Numbered from the stretch's first letter, positions 12,701 through 23,730 are shown. The stretch is 64,000 nt of DNA from Eurosta solidaginis (GCF_040869045.1 NC_090320.1:247876978-247940977), one strand, 5' to 3'. The notes: a model not told the origin generated them from the sequence alone. Numbers and translations: made by a program.

Positions 12701-13061
12701 AGCCATGTTGGAATTTTGTTTAATGAAAAGGCGGATATTGCTGCCAAAGAAGCTGCTACAAGAGGGGCAGCAATAGATACTGCTCTCACACCTCAAGAAG
12801 CTCTAATAAATATAAAACAGATTTTAACAAATGAATGGAACCACGAATTTCAAACAATAAGTATCTCCAAAGTTACTTATTTTGCAACAATATGTTCAGA
12901 CACGTATCAGAACCCCTGGTACAATAATAAGCAAATTCATATGGATCCATATGAAATTAAGCTCATTAATAGACTCATTACAGGACACACGTACACTGCA
13001 CAATTACCGAGAGCGACTATATACATATGATAAAATAAGGAAATTGGATTTTTACATGTAG
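9687..13061 (+). pseudogene. I-clade ORF2 (endonuclease, reverse transcriptase, RNase H), three frameshifts
   Basis: Starts at ATG 9687 (MIMRILQYNCQSLKS). Endonuclease: IVALQEIFS, GYGGVAIG, TAYFPPN, VILGDFNARC and GGSRHHPIIVEV. RT: RPIALIS, SYAYRKNRSS, VCVLDLNYAYHC, NGLPQGSCLSPILF and YQYADDFVII. RNase H: ATDASVTES, FGELTAIKQA, FTDSLSS and WTPSHVGILFNEKADIAAK. Frameshifts: near 10185; near 12640 within RNase H; near 13005, after which the frame reads YTYDKIRK to a TAG at 13059. The central piece from 10183 to 12651 is open for over 820 codons, so decay is recent. No C-terminal CCHC motif is seen. Confidence 0.88.
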
Positions 13062-14200
13062 TTTTAATGTATATTGAAGTTAGCTGTAGGGGAGGGGGGC
13101 ATTTTATATATTAAGTATTGCTGTTTTCAAAACATTCTAGAGTTTTTATGATCAGATAAGTCCCTCAAAGCTTAAAGACATTGTCTTAACTAAAGTCGTA
13201 GGTATTAATTATTTTAATAAAGCACATGTGCTGCAAACAATTCCATCTCAGACGATTGCGTTATAAAAAAAAAAAACATGAAAAACTACACTCCAAAGAC
13301 TACTTTGGAAATATGTATCTTTTATGTATAGGGGGCTTAGAATAGACCATTCGAAGGAGGCGACTGAGATCCAAATACTCTGAGCAATTGTGGATAACGA
13401 GGAACATTGAAGTTTAAAGGCTGGCGTGGTGCCATTTAATAACCAAACTCGTTTTATATACATAACGGGATAGTGAAAAAAACATGGCAACTATAGTGTT
13501 AACTATTATAATAAAATATTATATTTGTTCCTTATACTTTAATTTATAAATATTTTTTAATAGAGCTGTATTTTGAAAATGAAATTTTTTAAATACTTCA
13601 AAAAAAGAAAATTCTAATTACTTTATAAATATTAAAAGCATCAAATCAATATTTGACCTCGAGCCGGTACAGATAAAACCAATTTCTTTAAATAAAAAGG
13701 TCGCAAAAAACGAATATTATCAATATTAATAAATTAAAAAAAAAAAATAAAAATATTTTATTGTGTGGTTAACTACCGAATACAGCAACAAGCCACATAT
13801 TGAAACAACATACATTTATATAAAAGAAAATTCTAAAAATTTGGAAAAGGAAAAGAAACCCTTACTGATTTTATCCTGGCGTGGTGCCATTTAAAAACGA
13901 ATTCTTACGACAAATATATTTGAAAATGAAATATAAATGAAAACAGCTTATAAACTTGTGCTTGGCATACAGCCATAAAATACAAAATTGAACAAAAACT
14001 TTGATGTGAAATTAACATTTTTACGAAAAATAACGGAATTAAATAAAATTGAATAACAAAGCTACTGTGAATAACTTGATCTGGCATTATCGGTTTAGTC
14101 GACGTCCTCAGCACATATTGAGCAAATACAAAAAAAAAAAAAAAAAATACGATGACAGTAAACGTTTGATGGACAATGATTTATAGCACCACCCCCTAAG
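13062..14200. other. 3' UTR of I-clade copy 2 and non-coding sequence
   Basis: No gene. The first part must include the I-clade 3' UTR; candidate A-rich tails occur at 13262-13275 and 13735-13750, and I cannot tell which marks the element end. A phrase, GGCGTGGTGCCATTTAA, occurs at about 13423 and 13878, so part of this stretch is itself duplicated. Confidence 0.5.
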
Positions 14201-14225
14201 GACATGCAACGTCCGTCTGGTTGAT
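14201..14225 (-). repeat. 25-bp inverted repeat, right arm
   Basis: Exact reverse complement of 7452-7476 (here GACATGCAACG to CTGGTTGAT). It may be the right terminus of a larger segment holding I-clade copy 2. Confidence 0.85.
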
Positions 14226-14251
14226 GTCCTTGTGAAGGCATAAGCCGACAT

Positions 14252-14466
14252 TGTAGGGTTAATTGTATTTAGTAATTATATTGTTATTTATACTTTGTAT
14301 TGTTATACTTTAAATATTTGTTTGAAAATAATATTACCGAATTTTTAATTTTCAATCTTGATAAATGAATTTTAAAAATTATCATTCTGCTGTAAATTTG
14401 CGATTAAATAAAAACATACTTTGAGGCGTGTTGCCTTAAATATATAAAATTATTTCAACCACTACA
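14252..14466 (+). repeat. TRIM-like element, left LTR (215 bp)
   Basis: Runs from TGTAGGGTTAATTG to CAACCACTACA. It is the uninterrupted reference for the interrupted right LTR at 14527-16238; the three right-LTR segments align to it in order. Confidence 0.65.
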
Positions 14467-14467
14467 G

Positions 14468-14480
14468 TGGCGATCCAGCC
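14468..14480 (+). promoter_or_regulatory. Candidate tRNA primer-binding site
   Basis: TGGCGATCCAGCC starts one base after the left LTR end (CTACA-G). Position and TGG start fit a minus-strand primer site complementary to a tRNA 3' CCA end. I do not assign the tRNA. Confidence 0.45.
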
Positions 14481-14552
14481 TTAGTGAATCAGAACTTTCC
14501 TATCGACGTCTCTCGTTCGGAAGTATTGTCGGGTTAATTGTATTTAATTATT

Positions 14553-15034
14553 CGGGCCTGTTCTGGATTTCGATTCCGACCAATTTATTCAGAAACGAAA
14601 TGGGTTGGTGTTCTGAATATCGATAATTAGATTAGTTTTCCCACAAATAAGTTTTATTAAATTATTCATTTTATTTGGAAGATTTATAAAAACTTTTTGC
14701 TGGACTATTTGTTTACTTAGTATAACAATTCTTAATTTGAAAATTCCTATCAAAAATTTTCCAAGCTCAACAAAGCGATTCTGGTCGAAATGAAACCGAC
14801 GTGTTCTCAATTTCGATCGATCGATTTTTGCGATTTTTATGCACAATTTCACGTCTTCCTGCCTCTGCATTTCTGAAAACCATTGGTGCTGGCATTTTGT
14901 TTTAACTAAACCAATTGGACAATTTTAATTTAACTAAAACCAAAATAAATAAAAACGGCTGTTTCGCTTGATTATCGACTCGGAATCAGCCTCGTTTTAC
15001 TTTTTAAACCGAGTCGGAATTCAGAACAGCCCTG
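14553..15034. mobile_element. MITE in the right LTR, imperfect terminal inverted repeats
   Basis: Left end CGGGCCTGTTCTGGATTTCG and the reverse complement of the right end, CAGGGCTGTTCTGAATTCCG, match with a few changes. The LTR reads across: left flank AATTATT, right flank ATTATATTG, both present once in the intact LTR. About 480 bp, no coding region. The target duplication is ambiguous in this AT-rich site, so no superfamily is assigned. Confidence 0.6.
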
Positions 15035-15092
15035 ATTATATTGTGATTTATACTTTGTATTGCTATACTTTAAATATTTCTTTGAAAATAAT

Positions 15093-16103
15093 CACCCTTA
15101 TCGCGAGTTTTATTTTCACCCGAAAATATTCACAGTTTTTGTTCACCCTATCGCAGAGGGTGGCGAAACAATTTTTCATGTTCGAAAAAGATTTCACCTT
15201 ATGGGCAACTCTTTGTTCGGGCGAAATGAACAGCGGGGAAACCAAAATTTGTTCACTTATATTTTACAGGCGAACGAGAGGAAAACAAAACGTAATTAAT
15301 TTTTTGTTTTGAAATTTGATACTCTTATAATTATATGTACTTCTATTATTAGAAATAAATCAATAAATAATGCACAATCGTAAGCTGAGCGGAAAAAAGT
15401 GAAATTCCTGTATTGCCAAGTATGTAAATTCTATTTTTTCACAACGTATCAGTCGGCCAAGTTATCCATTGTAGACAAAGCAACGGTTCCAAAATGTTGA
15501 TCACCTCATTGAAACAAGATTACCTAAGACCCACTTCATGGTCCTTTCCAACGCTTTTTCCCTATGCGAAAAAAAACGAAGATATTTACTCAACTTTGCA
15601 ATGGGTGGAACTCCAAATTTTTGCTTCAATGGTGGCAAGGAGTTGGTAAGAATAACTAGCAAATATTAGAATGCCAGCTTGTTTAGCCTGTAATATTGGC
15701 GAAAGCTAATTGAAAAAAATTAACTTGTTATTCAAAAGTGCTGAAAATAGTAATTTTTAGCTTACAGCGAATAATTTAGCTCCAAAGGGTTAGAACTGTC
15801 CCTTAATTGCCTCCGAATCGCTTTCACCTCGCGCTCAATCAATACCAACCTAAGTGCAATACTAGATATTATTTTATTAATTTTTTATTTATATTTTTGT
15901 TGTATTTTAAGGAAATATATGCTTGGTTACAAAATTTACACAACTGTAAGTAAATTATTTGTTCACTGCCAATTCGCAATAGAGTATCAGCTGTTTCGAA
16001 GTGAACTTTTGTTCGCCCGAAATTGCCGATAGGCGGAAAAAGTTCAGCCGAACAAAAGAAGTGAAGGCGAACACTTTTCCGCGTGAACTTCGCGATAAGG
16101 GTG
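15093..16103. mobile_element. Inverted-repeat element in the right LTR
   Basis: Left end CACCCTTATCGCGA and right end TCGCGATAAGGGTG are perfect 14-bp inverted repeats about 1 kb apart. Against the intact LTR, flanks AAATAAT and ATTATCG rejoin without an obvious duplicated target. The interior has no convincing ORF. Confidence 0.65.
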
Positions 16104-16238
16104 ATTATCGCATTTTTTATTTTCAATATTGATAAATTAATTTTCAAAAATTTTCATTCTGCCGTAAATTTGCGATTAAATAAAAACATACTTTTAGGCG
16201 TGTTGCCTTAAATATATAAAATTGTTTCAACCACTACA

Positions 16239-17313
16239 ATAAGAACAATGATGGTTGGTACAACGCAAAGGGGCACCATAGGGCCTTGCGACGTCACCAC
16301 AATGGCTATATGAACAAACCCAAAATTCAGAGCCGAGATGCCAAATACTTTCGTGAAAGGTATTTCAATATATATGTATGTATAAACGACAAGGATGAAT
16401 GATGCTTCTATGAGAACTAGAAGACACACGGAGACTGACTAACCCCCGCTTGATATTAAAGTAAAATTTGCAGGTTTCAACGCCAGAATGGGCAAGAAAA
16501 GGGTCTTTGGTCCCGCAGTTAGAAAATTCAGAAAAAAAACGATATAACATCTCTCAATAGGTTGAGGCTGATTGACTACAACGCCGCTCGAAAGAAGGTC
16601 ATCTGCAGTACCAGGTAACATTTTAGTTATTGGATGTTGAATGACCCACACACCTCGAAATATTTTGAAAATTGTAAAAACAAAACTGGTACTTTAAATC
16701 AAACATTTATTCAGCGGACGTTTAAATGAAACAAATTCTAAGTAAACGCAAAATTCCAGCGCCTACAAAATCGTATATGGTAAATGTGGATATGTAGCGT
16801 TTCAACAATAAATATTTGCTAATAAAAATTCGACATTGCAACCAAAATACTATTTCTGAAAAAAGTTACGACATTTGCCCTTTTAATAATAAAGTATTCA
16901 TATATACTTGAAAATTTCCTAACAAGTTGGTATCATTAAACTTTTGTGTGCGTAGATCTTTTTTTTGCGTAATTATATAAAGATTCTTAATATAGCAGAT
17001 AATTAGATAATTGAGATATTATAATATATGATAATATTGTAGATACATATATTAAAAGAACTTTTCAACTATTCATCAAGCCAAGTCAATTCAAAAACTT
17101 TCTAATAAATAACATACTGACTAGCAACAACAACATAAGGCCAACTACAAAATAAACGCCTTCTTCAACTAGAACAATAATAACAATACTACTACGCCTT
17201 ACCATAATTTTAATTTATATTGTTATATAAGTATAGTGTAGATATGGCAATTTAGGCGTCAACGCCTTTAGTACTGGCAATAGTTTTGATATTTCATTCA
17301 AACCGTAACATGG
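16239..17313. other. Intergenic or 3' UTR sequence of the minus-strand host gene
   Basis: No gene. This lies just downstream of the TAG ending the host exon at 17314-17669, so part should be its 3' UTR. A minus-strand AATAAA at about 16706-16711 is a possible polyadenylation signal. Confidence 0.4.
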
Positions 17314-17669
17314 CTATAAGATGATTTCTGTTGAACGACGTTCCTGTGCGAAAAGCAGCGGATCACAACTAAATGCTTCTGTTGCTGCAGCGGAAATTTT
17401 TGAAGTACGTTTAGCACGCCCACTACATGGTGCAGATGCTGTGGTGACAACAGCCGCACCATTGCTACCACAAATTGTTGTTACAGTTGTAACAGCATTT
17501 AGTGATTGCATCGAATTTTTTTGTTGTGGTGTGCGTAAAGCTGTCCTGTTACTGCTATTCATTGGTGGATATTTAATGATTGTTGTAATTGATGGTGTCA
17601 ATGTAGCGGTGGAACTGTCATTGCTACCATGCCGTGTACCCATTGCTGATAGTTGCTGTGATTCTGGAA
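17314..17669 (-). CDS. Host gene X, terminal coding exon
   Basis: Minus-strand exon. The acceptor reads TTTCTTTGCAG, and the first two bases complete a codon begun in the exon at 22213-23454. It then runs 117 residues (PESQQLSAMGTRHGSNDSS...) to TAG at 17314-17316. Composition is Ser/Thr/Ala-rich with a basic patch (GRAKRTSK), and there is no recognisable domain. Phase match, acceptor quality and codon bias support a real terminal exon. It follows an in-frame TGA in the preceding exon, so whether it is translated depends on that codon. Function unknown. Confidence 0.7.
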
Positions 17670-17854
17670 CTGCAAAGAAACAACAAGGAGATTTACTTAT
17701 TTATTCAAAGGCTAAAATATAATATGAACTTATTATATACAAGGAGAAACAAATGTTAATACGCTTGAAGCAATGCATTTTAGTAGGACCATATTTTTTA
17801 TACCCAGTAGTAATAAAATTAATGATGTTTTGTAATCCATAACAAATCGTTCCC

Positions 17855-18062
17855 GAGATGGTCGGGCTTGGTACCGGATCTGCATCCGGCAAAGGACCTA
17901 CCAAGGCAGTCGGTTCTATGTACCGGAGTGATTCGGGATTTTTCCCTACCAAGGACTGTCATTTCAGTGTAACCCCATTTAAATTGTTGCGTCCTTCCCA
18001 CAAATTGTCGATAACACTCTCCAAGGCTTTCGGGGAGTGTCCTTATTGCTACAACAACAACA
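17855..18062 (+). repeat. Dispersed repeat family R, copy 2
   Basis: Contains GGTCGGGCTTGGTACCGGATC, GCATCCGGCAAAGGACC and a closing (CAA)n run after GGGGAGTGTCC. Lies in the intron between host exons 17314-17669 and 22213-23454, just upstream of the LOA-like pseudogene. Confidence 0.65.
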
Positions 18063-18138
18063 TGTTTTGTAATCTGAGAAAGTTTGCTTAGCTGATTAGC
18101 TTTTGTGAAAACAATGTATTACTAATTCGTAACTAGAT

Positions 18139-20388
18139 GTGTACATAAAGTCCAACGTGGGTGAAAAGCTGACCTCCACAACACAACATGCGTACACCAA
18201 AGGCAAGTCGGTAAACACCGCATTGCATAGGGTGGTTATAAGCGTAGAGAAAGCCCTGGAATGTAAGGAATATGCTCTAGGAGTCTTCTTAGACATTGCC
18301 GGGGCTTTCCATAATGTTTCTAAATGGGCGATTATGAATGGTCTTAATTACATTAAATTATATCCAGCCTTAACCAGATGGATCGGCTGCATGTTAAATT
18401 GGAGGAAGATTACATCACAATTTGGATTATACGATGCCACGAAATCAGTGGACAGGGGAACGCCGCAGGGAGGGGTGCTATCACCTCTGCTGTGGACGCT
18501 TATCATCAACCAACTGCTCAGAAGATTTGATGAGGGACCCGTAAAACTTACGGCTTACGCGGATGACGTTGCAATTGTCATAAGTGGAAAGTGCCTTCCA
18601 GCGATTAGCTCTTTGATGGATCGGTCGCTCGGGATATTCATAGCTGGGCATCAAAAGTCGGGTTGAAAGTCAACGCGGATAAGACGGATATGGTCTTGTT
18701 TACAAAGAGGTTCAAGATCCCAAATTGGATCAGGCCTAAGTTAGGAGGGGTGACCTTACAGGAGAAACTTTGCACAAAATATCTAGGAATCATCTTAGAC
18801 AGTAAGCTGTCATGGAAGTTCAACGTGGAGGAGAGGGTGAAGAAGGCTTCAACGGCACTTTATACATGTAAAAGAATGCTGGGGTGTACGTGGGGCTTAT
18901 CGCCCTCTCTTTCTCATTGGGTTTTTACAGCGATTGTAAGCCATATCCTATACTATGAAGTTCTTGTTTGGTGGAAAGCCACACAAAAAGCAGCCTACCT
19001 GAAAAAATTAGAGGGGGTATGCAGACTATTAATGCTTAGCATTACGGGAGCCCTAAAAACAACCCCGACAGCTGCACTGTATATCATTCTGCACATTCCA
19101 CCTGTAGACCTGGTAGCAAAGAACATAGCGTTAACAACTGCAACCAAACTCGGTGCCTCGGGGCAGCTTGAGTGTTGAGATATCACTGTCAAATACCATT
19201 TCAACATTTATGGGAATCCTTTTTTTTATGCATACATATATATGACACAGCAGGTTTTTGCGCTGTAAGTTAGTTCAGTTAGTTGATCCAGTTATACATA
19301 TATCGGTCTTTTGTAAAGCACTCTTTTTTCTTTTCTAATAAAAGCGAATGAATACTGCAATTCTTATTTGGCTAAATTAATTTAAGCGACATTGGAAATC
19401 TTTGGATTAATTCAACACGCCGACCATACGGCCATAGTAGTATAGCGTCATCAATCACAAGACGAACAGACTACCTGAATCCCAATCTGCGCTTCGAGGG
19501 CGATCTTAAGGCCACAATAGAGGTGGAAGGTTGTCGCAATGGCGGACGAGCCGATACATGTGTACACAGATGGTTCCAAAGTAGTGGAAGGAGTAGGGTC
19601 TGCGGTATACTGTGCTGATCCGGAAATAAACAGACCCTACAGGCTGCCGGATTACTGTAGCGTTTTCCAAGCGGAAATAGTAGCCGTAACCAAAGCAGAA
19701 GAATCCCTGGAAGAAAATAGCCCAAGCTGCAATTGTGTTAACTTTTATATTGACATTCAAGCAGAAATTAAGGCAATAATCTCGCATAGCACAGCATCTA
19801 AATGCATGTTAAGAGTGTAAGCAGTCCCTGGAGAGAATCGGGACAGGGAGAAACATACATCTATATTGGGTCCCAGGGCATATGGGAATAGATGGGAATG
19901 AAAAAACGGATGAACTAGCTAAAAAGGGCGCATGCCTTGAAGCTTGCTCCGTAGACGTCCCAATTAGATTGGGCGAAATTAAGCGAAGGCGAGAGGTGCA
20001 CATGATCGACCAAACAGGAAAGACGTGGGTTCAAGTGCGGGGCTGTAAAGCGTCGAAGATTATGTGCAGGTCTTACAACCTTAGACTAACAAAGTTGCTT
20101 CTATCATTAAAAAGAGAGGACTGTAGACTCATGACGGGTATTCTGACTGGACACTGCCTTCTGGCGTCACATGCCTTTAAATTAGGCTTGGTCAGTGATA
20201 GCAGATGTTGGAAGTGCGAGCTGGTGGAGGAAACCATCGAGCACGTTCTGTGCTCTTGCCCTGCGCTTGCCAGGCTAAGACTCCAGCTATTAGGAGTGAT
20301 ACAGCTGACAGATCTAGAAGCAGCAAGTGGCTTAAATCCTAGGAAGCTTCTAGTATATGCCAAAAGGCGCAGTTATTTTATAACATAG
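18139..20388 (+). pseudogene. LOA/R1-type retrotransposon ORF2 (RT and RNase H), 5'-truncated
   Basis: Begins inside the RT: TTQHAYTKGKSVNTALH, VFLDIAGAFHNV (motif A), RGTPQGGVLSPLLW and YADDVAIV (catalytic). A frameshift near 18630 moves to SKVGLKVNADKTDMVLF and then a connection domain to 19178. After about 200 bp of unrelated sequence, coding resumes near 19450 (DYLNPNLRFEGDL). RNase H has VYTDGSK, FQAEIVAVTKA, and after a shift near 19820 MGIDGNEKTDELAKKGA. The C-terminal Cys/His motif is CWKCELVEETIEHVLCSC. RT followed by RNase H with this finger fits the LOA group. The 3' UTR runs to about 20510 (CAACCTAAC). Confidence 0.8.
19217..19430 (+). other. Unassigned insertion within the LOA-like pseudogene
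   Basis: Interrupts RT/RNase H coding. It starts after TGGGAATCC and contains a polyadenylation-like CTAATAAAAGCG. Size and composition would suit a short solo LTR, but I see neither clear ends nor a target duplication. Confidence 0.35.
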
Positions 20389-20517
20389 GTCCTGGTTTTT
20401 GATAGGGTTTTTCAGTTTGGTCGTTAAAACAAACTTTTGGTAACACTACGGACTTATTCAGTCTATGTGAGGTCCTCATGGACCGGCCAGTTCAACCTAA
20501 CTTAATTCGTAAAACCT

Positions 20518-20822
20518 TTGTACGATGGAGTAATACAAGAGCCCCAGTGGGTTAAGAGGGTTTAAAATATACCCGCGGCAGGTATGCAACTAAAATACCC
20601 AAATGATTCAAGGGATTGCGAAATGCAATCCTTTAAGGGGCTGCCAGCGCAATTTATAGCTTCTCCAACCAAATTGTAAACCTCCTCACCTGCCCGCGGC
20701 GAATCCTGTTTCTTTAGCAGCCGAGGCTTTGGTGACCCCAAGTTCCATTGAACTAGGGGGAGGCATAGCCTAGAAGGTTCAATGTGGTCATAATAAATTG
20801 TTCCCGAGATGTTGTGCTTGAA
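20518..20822 (+). repeat. Dispersed repeat family R, copy 3
   Basis: Follows the LOA-like 3' end. Shares CTGCCAGCGCAAT, CGGCGAATCCTG, GAGGCTTTGGTGACCCC and GTTCAATGTGG with copy 1. From 20823 to 21499 I see nothing recognisable. Confidence 0.65.
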
Positions 20823-21499
20823 CTATCAACATCGATAACAATTCCCGGAAACAAAATAAAAGGATGTACAATTTGGAAATCTGCACACAATTTTACGTAA
20901 CCTTTTGCATGTGCTCCAATTAAAGGAGTCTTAACCCTTTCCTTGCATTTGGTCAATATATTTTACAAAAAAAAATGCTCCAACTCGTGAGTCAGCAGTT
21001 TTATAATTATAACAGATTAAAACAAAAATGGGTTCAAAACTTGACTAATGTAAAAACAGGCTTACATGAAAATACATCATCGTATAGCAGTGACAAAATA
21101 AAATTTGGAGCCAAAAGGGTCTAAGTGCGCTTGCATCCAAAAAAAAAAAAATTGTCAAAAATCAGCGAGACTTCCTACGAACTTAAGTTTAGCACTTTAT
21201 TATACTAAAATTAAACGGGCTACAAGACTGCATACTCGAAAAAATTCTACATGTTCTTTTAGCCGAGCAATCAACGTTCGAAATTGTATTGCAATAATTT
21301 TTGGAAATTTTTTCAATAATTTTTGAAAATTTACAGTTATTTTCCATCTGCAGTAAACATCCTTTGAATTAGTTGACTAACTTGCATTCATTTAAACAGG
21401 AATCATTTCAAACGCATTTACCCAGAATTTACAATAATTTACATTAACCTTAATTATCTCAATTCAACGTCGATGTTACTTAGATCCTTTTGGTTCTAA

Positions 21500-21685
21500 G
21501 CCCTTCATTTGTTTTTTATTTTATATTCGATATTTCAACTTCAGTCTGAAGTCATCATCAGGAAAAATTGAGTATGTTATACAGACTCCCTCAGACTGAA
21601 GTCGAAATATCGAATATTAAATAAAAATACAAATATAAAATATTTATACTGCGTTTTTTATTTGGATAACGCCTCGAGCTCATAA
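21500..21685. repeat. Penelope-like terminal fragments in inverted arrangement
   Basis: Two inverted copies of a motif around GACTTCAGACTGAAG lie 50 bp apart, followed by GCGTTTTTTATTTGGATAACGCCTCGAG, which resembles the end of the Penelope-like fragment at 38255-38296 (GCGTTTTATTTAATCCGGCC). No coding sequence remains. Confidence 0.55.
21522..21562 (-). ncRNA. Hammerhead-ribozyme-like motif (Penelope-type)
   Basis: On the minus strand: CCTGATGA, then U, then a stem GACTTC-AGACT-GAAGTT, then GAA, then ATAT-CGA-ATAT followed by A. This is the hammerhead order CUGAUGA, stem II, GAAA, very short stem III, NUH. One extra U precedes stem II, and stem I pairing is not clear. Penelope-like elements are known to carry minimal hammerheads in their terminal repeats. 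Activity is inferred only. Confidence 0.5.
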
Positions 21686-21861
21686 AATAGTTTAATAAAT
21701 TTTAAAGATTAAAGGCCAATAATAATATTTTAAAAAATGTTTAGTTTGGGTAAATGAGATGTTAGTGGGAAAGGGTTAATTAAAATAATCTAAGCCAACG
21801 TATTAAAAATAATTTGTTTTTCTACGGCGAGTTTAGAGTTTGAAGGTATTTGAAAAAGAAA

Positions 21862-22015
21862 TCTACGTTATTGTTGCAGTAGCAACCAGTCCTGCTACAA
21901 GGATCCGCGTTGAAAATGACAATTTGTGGGAGGGACACAACATTGCACTGAAATAACAGTTCTTGGTCGGGAAAAATCCTGAGTGGCCCCGATACATAGA
22001 ACCAGCTGCCGTAGG
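21862..22015 (-). repeat. Dispersed repeat family R, copy 4
   Basis: Reverse-strand fragment containing GGTTCTATGT and GGATTTTTCCC, phrases also found in copy 2 near 17910-17940. The (CAA)n-like end is not preserved. Confidence 0.5.
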
Positions 22016-22212
22016 AAGCGGAAAAATCGACATTAAGCACATACTCTTGATATATTTCTGTATCTTTTCCATATTTTTAACAATGCTTTTTGCAAGCAGT
22101 TTCAAAAATATGCTCACAACATGCCTAAAAATAAACAATTGTATGCTTCATTAACTCACTACTGGATATAGTAAACATCACGCTCGCAACCAAACTTTTA
22201 ATTTTTACTTAC

Positions 22213-23454
22213 CATGCATACTAGACGTTTGACGTGCGACTGATGTTGAAATCTCTTCCAAAACGGCTGTCTTACGTATGGTCTGCTGTAGTAGCGAATT
22301 CACATCAATTGCTGGCCACGCGACCAGCGAAACACTTCGTCATAAATAACCATCCAATGGTGAAGTGGAGCGTTTATGGCGATGGTGTTTGATATAATGT
22401 TTGCAGGGTTTTCTACTACTGGCTGTTTTTGCAACTTCATCATCATTTACATCAACCAAATGACAAATACGATCATTATCTGGCATTGCACAGCCACTAC
22501 CATTTTCACTATGCAATTTATGTGATCTACGCACTGATGCATCAGTAGGTGACACATGGATTTGCCGATTGCTTGACGAGAGAGAAAAATACTCAGCAGA
22601 TTGCGATAGCGAAGAACCAGCGTCCTCAGTTAAGGTGTTGTTCATGCTACGCAACGTTATATCGGCCTCTTCTGCGCCAGGTGTTGTGGCAATTGATGAA
22701 GTTGTTGTTGTTAGTGGTGTTAATGTACTCGAATGCTCAACATCGAAATCAGCAGTAGTAGCAGCCGCAGATGTTAATGGAGTAAAAGATGTATCACGTG
22801 CAGTGCGCATTTGCCCAGTTGTTGCAGTATCACAGTCATCATCATCTCCGGCATCAGCATTTGCATTGCATTCACAACAATAACATGTGCCCGAATGGCA
22901 TGAGCAAAAACTTGCACTGCTGCGCCGACTCGTATGCGTTGAACTGTCCGTAATGGCATTGCTTTTCTTTGGCCTTTGCGTTTTCATAGTAAATTTTTCA
23001 TTTTTATCAATACTGTCACCATTCTCCTCCTCTTTCGCATCAGCTGCTTCTTCGCTTGTTGGCGATGTTGATCTACGATGAATATTACACCGATGACATT
23101 CGGCTGCCACAACTAGTTCATGTGATGTCGTCATTTGCCGATCGTCAAATTCTTCATCGGCATCCAAATGATCGAAGCTACTACAACTTGTGGCATCTGC
23201 ATTTAAGCAGGAACAATTGGTGCAATGTGAGCATGTGCTACAGCAGTCGTCTGTAGCACTTGCTTTAAATAGTTTTCGCTGTATTTTGACACATTCATTA
23301 TGTGCCGCTGCTGATGTACATTTATTTTTCATAACTCCGGTGTTTGTTATGCAACACATGGAACCATCACAGCAAATTAGATGTTGTGGTGTTTTTGTCT
23401 CGTCTTCAGTGCGTCGATTGTCCGATTTTGTCATTTCAGTCCGATCATATAAAT
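22213..23454 (-). CDS. Host gene X, large internal exon with an in-frame TGA
   Basis: Minus-strand exon of exactly 414 codons, phase 1 at both ends: acceptor TTTATTTTTAG, donor CATG|GTAAGT. It encodes a Ser/Thr/Cys-rich, low-complexity protein with clustered cysteines (CCSTCSHCTNCSCLN; FCSCHSGTCYCCECN) and basic runs (HYIKHHRHKRS). After SPLDGYL a TGA at 22340-22342 interrupts, but the same frame continues with RSVSLVAWPAIDVNSLLQQT and TAVLEEISTSVARQ to the donor, and then in phase into the terminal exon. The next base after TGA is C. Either the stop is read through or edited, or this allele is mutated. No family recognised; the cysteine clusters do not fit a zinc-finger type I know. Confidence 0.75.
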
Positions 23455-23730
23455 CTAAAAATAAAGAGTTTTCCGTGTTATGTAAATATTTATGTATTTC
23501 AAAAAGAAACAAATATAATTATGTAATATAAATAAATAAAACTTTGGTTTCTAAACTTGAAAAATTTTCTAAATTAACACATTAATTGCATTAACCTGAT
23601 ATCATCAACAAGGACTGTATAATAGGTTTGCAGTATATAAAATAGAATGTGTGAGTTATTTTACGACAAATGCTCTAATAAGTCCAGCTAATAGTTTTTC
23701 TTTTTTTTAATCCAAGTTTAAGAAACTTAC

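Larger units (their letters stand above)
14252..16238 (+). mobile_element. Miniature LTR element (TRIM-like) with two secondary insertions
   Basis: Two direct repeats, each beginning TGT(A/C)GGGTTAATTG and ending CAACCACTACA, flank only 60 bp of interior. The TG...CA ends, and a primer-site-like TGGCGATCCAGCC one base after the first repeat, indicate an LTR retrotransposon reduced to LTR-primer site-LTR. No coding capacity. The right LTR is expanded from 215 bp to 1.7 kb by the insertions at 14553 and 15093. I could not find a convincing target duplication. Confidence 0.65.

Noticed and set aside
17321..17722. 133-codon plus-strand frame, hydrophobic
   Set aside because: Antisense of the terminal host exon; no fly start context or domain.
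22549..23531. Several plus-strand frames of 60-113 codons
   Set aside because: All are shadows of the minus-strand host exon 22213-23454.
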